Assembly (NCBI RefSeq): GCF_040436345.1
Contig: NC_133230.1
Location: forward strand, 5,787,297 to 5,851,296
Length of the DNA: 64,000 nucleotides
Direction: 5' to 3'
Source: Pagrus major
Lineage: Eukaryota; Chordata; Actinopteri; Spariformes; Sparidae
Below, in pieces: positions 62,316-64,000 of the stretch; the first letter of the stretch is position 1; every line of letters begins with the position of its first letter. Under the pieces are notes generated by a model. It saw only the letters and a program-made list of their open reading frames with translations, was not told where the DNA came from and ran no database searches. A program made the translations under genes and the position numbers.

Positions 62316-64000
62316 TCAGGGTCTGATGGCAGATTTTAGCTTCGGGAAGAGTCTGAGGGCGTTCTGTGTCGTCACCTCCATCACCGTCTGCAGCGACACT
62401 CCTTTGATTTTACTGATGTACTCAGCAGAAACACAGATGTTTTTGGGCTCATTTCTCACCTGCATTCAGAAAACAGAAGAAGAAGAAGAACATGAGTGGG
62501 TGAATAAGATGTCATTTCATTGTAATATAAGAAATATAAGATATGATTTTAACTGCGTGTGTCACAAAAAGAAACGCCATCAAGATAATGTAAATATTCT
62601 CCAAAAATATACAAAAACAAGCAGGTAACAACTCAAATTACTGCTTCAAATCAAAAAGGAATAAAGGGCTATCACAGCCATAAACTGACTCCTGGCAAAA
62701 ATCCTCAACACCTCTTTTTTATTCTGTGGGAAAAAAAATACTTTACCTGCTTTTCTGGCCCGAGAGCAGGAGAGTCTGTTTCTAGACAGATGTTCTCTAA
62801 CGGCAGCTGTTTCACAAGTTTCTGCTTCTTGGTGGAAAATACACAAAGAAAGCATCATTAATCATTAACATTCAATGTGATAAAGTCAACCAATAAAAAC
62901 AAAGTAAACATGTCCGTGATATCTGTAGAGACTGTGTCAGTAGTATAGTGTGTAAACTGTTCATACTCACATATAAAGGGCAAAGATATTCAAACTATTT
63001 GCAACTTTGTCTGTAAAGTCCATGTTTTTGTCTGTTTACACACAAATAACAACATGTATGTGTCTTACTGTTACTGAGGGGGAAATTTAAAACTGGTTGG
63101 GTTGTGATACGGTGTAAATGTAACATGATCAATGTTGTTCTGTACCTGTTCACTCCGTATTATAGATGGTGGGATGGAAAAGAAATATCCAGCCTTCACT
63201 CCCTCCATGGCAACAGAGGGTTTCCCATCAAAAGCATGAAGCAGGGCCTTTTCGACACCTAGTGACGTTACAGAGGTACTGCAGCTAAATATTAAAGTTA
63301 CCAGATATGAACAGGTGCACTGATGAATCAATCTTAGCTGTTTACCTTGCTCTTTCAGGAGGTGGATGGTGGGTCTTCCTGCAGACCGTGAATGTACATT
63401 TCTAGAAATAAAAAAAAAAGTAATATGTTGTAACATAAATATGAATTTCCACTTGATGTTTCTGCAGGCGAGGCCAACTTGATTTGTAAGACAGTGATGC
63501 CAAACACACTCAAATTATAAATCATATAATGCTAAATAAAGGTTTAATATCATCTACATTACTACAGTATGACTCACAGAGGGAGATCCAGCTCTTTGGC
63601 TATCTGGGCCTGACGAATGAGGACCTGCCTTTGGCTGTCTTTGTCAGCGTCACTGTGGACATATCTGGGTGTAAAATCCAAACCAACCTAGAACGACAGG
63701 CACGAAAAGGGTTAACAGTAACATTTTATAATAACCACCATTAAAAAATTGTACATTTATAGTTAATTAAACTTTAGTCAACAGTTATTTCACTGATATC
63801 AAACGATGTTTTTTAAGCAATTGTTAATTGTAAAGTTGTATAAAGATGTTTAATAAATTGTTTATAAAGCATTTCATTGTTTGTTGAAAGTGAAATAACT
63901 ATACTAACTAAAGTTTAATTAACGATAACTGTACCATTTATGTTACTCGATTAAGTCACATCAGAGATATTGAATCATTACCTCCCCAATGGCCACAAGC
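62316..64000 (-). CDS. tatdn3: TatD-family hydrolase TATDN3, 3' part (gene continues off the right edge)
   Basis: TATDN3 is a TIM-barrel, metal-dependent hydrolase of the TatD DNase family; its cellular role is poorly defined. Six exons are in the window, read leftward: 63982 to beyond 64000 (ends LVAIGE), 63578-63687, 63346-63401, 63146-63258, 62747-62827 and 62316-62459. They encode, in order, [45 protein letters not shown] with [28 protein letters not shown] and [13 protein letters not shown]. The metal-site elements EVGLD, the H of VHSR, the H of LLHAFD and the D of ETDSP are all present, so the enzyme looks active. The N-terminal part lies outside the window. The gene is on the same strand as coq8a and 1.9 kb from its start codon. 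Confidence 0.93.

Noticed and set aside
27695-64000. Virus-derived or LTR elements
   Set aside because: I looked for reverse transcriptase, capsid, envelope and paired long end repeats and saw none. The repeats present are short and non-coding.
27695-64000. tRNA, snRNA or other structured RNA genes
   Set aside because: No convincing A-box/B-box pair or known RNA motif was noticed by eye; a covariance-model scan was not possible here.

Overview
The window is nuclear DNA of a ray-finned fish, most likely a spiny-rayed teleost. Evidence is the vertebrate telomere repeat (CCCTAA on the + strand), six intron-containing genes whose products match vertebrate families closely, and several short interspersed repeat families that I recognise as common in teleost genomes. 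I cannot name the species.

Region 1 (1-27,694) is a subtelomeric satellite. Forty-eight near-identical units each carry a short interstitial telomere tract and a core built from 173-bp subrepeats. Unit lengths take only a few discrete values, and larger blocks are themselves duplicated. The CCCTAA orientation is that expected at the left end of a chromosome.

Region 2 (27,695-52,530) is a gene block. In order it holds slc5a6 (- strand, multivitamin transporter), cenpo (+, inner kinetochore), a head-to-head pair of small unidentified genes (39,664-40,287 on - and 40,539-40,841 on +), dnajc5g (+, cysteine-string co-chaperone) and an slc30a2/3/8-type vesicular zinc transporter (+). SLC5A6, CENPO, DNAJC5G and SLC30A3 all lie in human 2p23, so this looks like an old conserved block and supports naming the zinc transporter slc30a3.

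Region 3 (52,530-64,000) holds coq8a (-, mitochondrial coenzyme Q biosynthesis) and the 3' part of tatdn3 (-, TatD-type metal-dependent hydrolase), which runs off the right edge. Both human counterparts are on 1q.

For the five complete multi-exon genes I placed every coding exon by GT/AG junctions and reading frame. The summed exon lengths divide by three in each case, giving 618, 296, 195, 377 and 599 residues. The genes are unrelated housekeeping or tissue-specific genes, not an operon or pathway cluster. Introns and spacers hold foldback elements, other short interspersed repeats, a poly-CAG tract and an AT-rich minisatellite. I saw no RNA genes, no CRISPR array and no virus-derived element.

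The most unusual part is the left 27.7 kb. slc5a6 ends only about 630 bp from the satellite and is transcribed toward the telomere, so any read-through would make UUAGGG-containing RNA.
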